From the NCBI GenBank assembly GCA_937920335.1, contig CALGUT010000801.1:1-7600 (forward strand): a DNA stretch of 7,600 nt. Direction: 5' to 3'. Source of the stretch: an uncultured Opitutales bacterium. Lineage in GTDB: Bacteria; Verrucomicrobiota; Verrucomicrobiia; Opitutales; UBA2995. The notes beneath the pieces were generated by a model, which worked only from the letters and a program-made list of their open reading frames with translations, was not told where the DNA came from and ran no database searches. Made by a program: the position numbers and the translations under genes. This document shows, piece after piece, positions 4,928 to 7,600 of this stretch (the stretch's first letter is position 1; each line of letters begins with the position of its first letter).

Positions 4928-7321
4928 GAAGCCCTTTACGTTGAGAACTTTGACTATGCGAACGGTGAATTAAGCTCCGTTTCTTCAAATGCTTGGGCTC
5001 CCGCGCTGACGGATGATGCGAATCCGAATCTGAATGTGATCGATGGTCAGTTGTCTCTGGACTATACCGAAGCAAAGGCAGACCCCGTTAACAATGGTTT
5101 TTACGGCGCTGTCTTCAGTGATTCCAGTATCAGTAGCGGTTCGCTCTATCTCTACTACGACCTGGAGGTCAGCGAGGCACCGGTGGGTACGGAGAGCACC
5201 GTAGGGAGGTTTTTCTCGTTGTGGAATGGTGGAAATGGATACCGTTCCAGGTGTTGGATCGGAACGGCTGTCGATTCTGAAGGGGCAGTCATACCCGATC
5301 ATTTTAGGATCGGTATTACTGAAGCTGCTGGGAGTCGTGTGGATGTCGTTTGGTACCCGGAAAACTGGATCGAAGGAACCCGCTTGTCGCTGGTAGTTAA
5401 GACCGATTTGGATCAAAGTAACGTATCTCTTTTCGTAAATCCGACGTCTGAGTTGGATACGAGTATCACGGTAGATGACGGGACTTCACTTGGGATAAAA
5501 GGGGTGGCTGTCCGGCATAAGGAAGAATTCGACGATCCGGTTGGCCTAGGTGTGTTCCGACTGGATAATATCGCGGTTACCCAAGCGTTTGGCGATGTAG
5601 AGCCTCCACCGAGTTTTCCTCCGAGCCGATTGGTTGCATTAGGAGTTCCGGGCGGTGGTATTACTTTGAATTGGAAAGATAATTCGAATGCCGAAACAGG
5701 GTTTCGTATCGAACGTCGGGAAGCAGATGGAGTTGAGTTTACGACGCTCGCTGAAGTGGGAGCGAATATTACTCATTACTTGGATTTAGGCGCCGATGAA
5801 GCTGTCTCATACAGCTACCGGGTTACCGCCTTGGGGGAAACAGAGTTGGTATCTGCGGGAGAAGCCGCGGGACAAGCCTTCGCGGAAGCGGTCCCAAGTG
5901 ACACTCCGGAGCTGGGGACTATTAATGAAGACGGAAACGCGAGTCTCTCATTCAATGCCCGTTCTGGAGTCATCTATGAGATACAGGAGTCGGTGGATTT
6001 GGAAAACTGGAGTAACTTGGCGAGTGTTCGGGAGCTTGAGGACGCGCCTGTAAAGGTGCCTCTGGTTGCCGAAGAGTCGGGGCGCAAGTTTGCCAGAGTC
6101 GTATCCAGTGGTTTCTCTATTCCACCGATGTCCATTGGGTTAACGGAAATGTTTAAGATGCCGGAGAATGGCGAAGGGAACGTATTTAAATTAAGTGACT
6201 TTGGCGCTACAGCGGGAGATTCCGGTGACGATGATTCGGCGGCATTTTTGGCTGCGTTTGCAGCAATGTCCGCCGGTGATATTTTGGAATTGGGTGCCGG
6301 TGAGTTTCACATCAAATCTCAGATAACAGTCCCTAGTGGTTTAACCGTTATTGGGGCTGAGAATGACGGGTCAGTGCTTCGCGCGGTTGGAACATCAACG
6401 GCCCTAAAGATAACTCCTGGATCACAAGATATTACAGTTTCAGATTTGGTAATCATAGGTGAAGACGAGCTCCTCGATTATGGCGTATTTATCGGAGATA
6501 CGAATGCTTCGCCTCCTCAGAGAATCTGGATAAAGAATCTACGGATTGAACGCTTTAATAAACGAGCGATTCAGGTAAGAGCGGCAAAACATGTGAAGAT
6601 CGAAGACTGCCGTCTTTTGAATGCACTGCAACTGGGGGGTGGGGGATTCGGATACGGTGTGACCCTGAATGATGCGGGAAACAATAATAACTGGGTTACC
6701 GGTTGTTTTATCGGCCCCGTCATTCGTCATGGAATCCTGATACAGTTTTCCGCTCACAACAATCTGATTGAAGGGAATACCTGCTTCGAAACGACGGAAG
6801 ATGCCTATGATCTTCATGGCGAGGACGAGTATGGAAATGAGCTTCGTTTCAATCTTGCATATTGGGATGGAGACTCATCGACCGTTGGATCACCGTCTGG
6901 ATTCGGAATTGGGAATACGGGCGCAACCCACGATAACTCAGGGCCTGCGAATTGGATTCATAACAACGAAGTTCGTGGCTACCAAATTGGCATAGAGGTT
7001 ATACAGGAATCGCATATCCAATTCATCGATGGAAACACGTTTACGGACAATGCCGATGTAGGTGTCAAGATTCACAATGGAAGCGGTAACAGTATCTATG
7101 TCCGGAATAACACGATCTCAGGTAGTTCCGTTGGCGTTCAAGCATCTCGATCAGCTGGACTCGTCGTGGATGGAAATTCGATAACGGGGAATGCGACCGG
7201 GATTATTGCGACGAGTGAAATCAACGACTATCGGATCATCAACAATGATCTAAGAGGAAATGATACGGCCAAGGACCTGGGAAGCGACGCAGGTGAATAC
7301 AGTGGTAATTTGGAGAATTAG
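4859..7321 (+). CDS. Secreted multidomain right-handed beta-helix protein (pectate lyase superfamily-like) with LamG-like and FN3 domains
   Basis: This 820-residue protein is predicted to be exported. Domains in order: signal peptide (1-23); LamG/concanavalin-like domain (about 24-245, opening ENFDYANGEL and closing FRLDNIAVTQAF); fibronectin type III domain (about 250-342, with NWKDNSNAETGFRIER and SYSYRVTAL); a short module (about 347-416) with YEIQESVDLENWSNL and KFARV, a pattern I associate with Verrucomicrobia; and a right-handed parallel beta-helix (about 441-815). The helix opens with KLSDFGATAGDSGDDDSAAF and a capping strand GDILELGAGEF, as in Pectate_lyase_3 proteins. It then runs through many short turns with NN and GN asparagine ladders. 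The segment 649-666 (AYDLHGEDEYGNELRFN) is the most charged, motif-like part and may line the active groove. Such helices include polysaccharide lyases, hydrolases and epimerases, and I cannot tell which applies. No lipobox, sorting tail or autotransporter domain is seen. Start 4859 is chosen, but ATG 4868 in frame is equally possible; neither has a Shine-Dalgarno sequence. It is last in the operon, 9 bp after the DUF2264 gene. Confidence 0.85.
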   Translation: MLVMTKALPIFLCLGLVCTDAFAEALYVENFDYANGELSSVSSNAWAPALTDDANPNLNVIDGQLSLDYTEAKADPVNNGFYGAVFSDSSISSGSLYLYYDLEVSEAPVGTESTVGRFFSLWNGGNGYRSRCWIGTAVDSEGAVIPDHFRIGITEAAGSRVDVVWYPENWIEGTRLSLVVKTDLDQSNVSLFVNPTSELDTSITVDDGTSLGIKGVAVRHKEEFDDPVGLGVFRLDNIAVTQAFGDVEPPPSFPPSRLVALGVPGGGITLNWKDNSNAETGFRIERREADGVEFTTLAEVGANITHYLDLGADEAVSYSYRVTALGETELVSAGEAAGQAFAEAVPSDTPELGTINEDGNASLSFNARSGVIYEIQESVDLENWSNLASVRELEDAPVKVPLVAEESGRKFARVVSSGFSIPPMSIGLTEMFKMPENGEGNVFKLSDFGATAGDSGDDDSAAFLAAFAAMSAGDILELGAGEFHIKSQITVPSGLTVIGAENDGSVLRAVGTSTALKITPGSQDITVSDLVIIGEDELLDYGVFIGDTNASPPQRIWIKNLRIERFNKRAIQVRAAKHVKIEDCRLLNALQLGGGGFGYGVTLNDAGNNNNWVTGCFIGPVIRHGILIQFSAHNNLIEGNTCFETTEDAYDLHGEDEYGNELRFNLAYWDGDSSTVGSPSGFGIGNTGATHDNSGPANWIHNNEVRGYQIGIEVIQESHIQFIDGNTFTDNADVGVKIHNGSGNSIYVRNNTISGSSVGVQASRSAGLVVDGNSITGNATGIIATSEINDYRIINNDLRGNDTAKDLGSDAGEYSGNLEN

Positions 7322-7334
7322 AGACACAACCGAT

Positions 7335-7600
7335 TTAGTCGATCTCGTAGATTTCAACGAGCGCTACCCCCATCGTTCCGTCTTTGCCACTTATCACTGC
7401 TGTATAGGCTCCGTTTAGTAGTGTGCGCACCATTCCTGAGCTCTTACTGCCATCTTCCATCGGGGGTGCGCCTTGCCAAAGGTCGGTAATGAGCTGTTTC
7501 TGATCTGATTCCCAATTATCATTCGTTGCGACTACTTCATTCTCAGAATTATACAATGTGAGAACTGGATCCTCGAGTGGGGTGGTAACTCCTGTCTTTG
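7335..7600 (-). CDS. Exported protein, C-terminal fragment with Verrucomicrobia-type C-terminal domain
   Basis: The minus-strand frame is open from the window edge at 7600 to a TAA at 7335-7337, giving 87 complete residues of a longer protein. The TTG at 7556 is not a credible start, because conserved domain sequence continues upstream of it (KTGVTTPLEDPVLTLYN). The 78 residues from DPVLTLYN to the end align without gaps with the end of the dehydrogenase-like protein at the other side of the window, including NDNW, DLW, SSG and ISGKD. That similarity is the main evidence that this is a real gene. The N-terminal enzymatic or binding part lies outside the window, so its function is unknown. It converges on the beta-helix gene with 13 bp between the two stop codons and no visible terminator. 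Confidence 0.82.
   Translation of the reverse strand, partial: KTGVTTPLEDPVLTLYNSENEVVATNDNWESDQKQLITDLWQGAPPMEDGSKSSGMVRTLLNGAYTAVISGKDGTMGVALVEIYEID
7338..7571 (-). repeat. Copy 2 of the shared C-terminal domain (78 residues)
   Basis: This is the partner of the domain encoded at 508-741, of equal length and with no gaps, about 44 of 78 residues identical by hand count. It lies on the opposite strand, so the two copies face each other across the four-gene block. Nucleotide identity is too patchy for these to act as long inverted repeats. Confidence 0.82.

Larger units (their letters stand above)
789..7321 (+). other. Predicted four-gene operon for glycan or sugar-acid use
   Basis: Four genes on one strand (isomerase-like, 2-hydroxyacid dehydrogenase, DUF2264, secreted beta-helix) are separated by 29, 9 and 9 bp with no terminator-like hairpin and T-run between them, so a single transcript is likely. 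Whether the upstream dehydrogenase-like gene, 44 bp away, belongs to the same transcript cannot be decided; I see no convincing promoter in 745-788. The functional link to glycan use is inferred from the beta-helix and DUF2264 members. Confidence 0.65.

Noticed and set aside
4985..5416. 143-residue minus-strand open frame inside the beta-helix gene
   Set aside because: It is antisense to the LamG-like domain, has low-complexity composition and no domain signature or ribosome binding site.
7322..7360. Possible bidirectional terminator between the convergent genes (CTCGT / ACGAG arms at about 7344-7361)
   Set aside because: The gap is 13 bp, the arms are 5 bp with an 8-nt loop, they lie inside the minus-strand coding region, and no T-tract flanks them.
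508..7571. The two tail domains as terminal inverted repeats of a mobile element around the operon
   Set aside because: Similarity is at protein level only with diverged DNA, both lie inside larger genes, and there is no transposase, integrase or target-site duplication in view.

Overview
The window most likely comes from a Verrucomicrobiota bacterium, probably Opitutae (Puniceicoccales/Opitutales-like). This rests on domain styles rather than on a marker gene. Two flanking proteins end in the 'STRG..GTND.VLIGGF' / 'DPVLT..N' C-terminal domain that I associate with exported proteins of this phylum. The large secreted protein carries a LamG-like 'FDY..G.L' start, an FN3 domain and a 'Y.IQ.S.DL.NW' module in the order I would expect there. 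Base composition looks close to 50% GC throughout, with no obvious compositional break.

Layout: (1) positions 1-744, + strand, the 3' end of a PQQ-dependent sugar dehydrogenase-like (GSDH/sorbosone dehydrogenase) protein with the C-terminal domain. (2) 789-7321, four closely spaced + strand genes (gaps 29, 9 and 9 bp): a divergent class I mannose-6-phosphate isomerase-like protein, a D-isomer-specific 2-hydroxyacid dehydrogenase, a DUF2264 protein, and an 820-residue secreted multidomain right-handed beta-helix protein. (3) 7335-7600, - strand, the 3' end of another exported protein that ends in the same C-terminal domain as the first gene and converges on the operon with 13 bp between stop codons.

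The four-gene block reads like a small glycan-use operon. The secreted beta-helix protein would bind and cut (or otherwise modify) a polysaccharide outside the cytoplasm. The DUF2264 protein, which has no signal peptide, would process imported oligosaccharides. The isomerase-like and dehydrogenase proteins would channel the released sugar or sugar acid into metabolism. Substrate and reaction are not readable from the sequence, and the window holds no transporter, regulator, sulfatase, tRNA, rRNA, CRISPR array or insertion sequence. There is no gene-free stretch longer than 44 bp. The points most worth a second look are the unassigned enzyme set itself, the altered cofactor-site residues of the dehydrogenase, the divergent N-terminus of the isomerase, and the shared tail domain on the two flanking genes.
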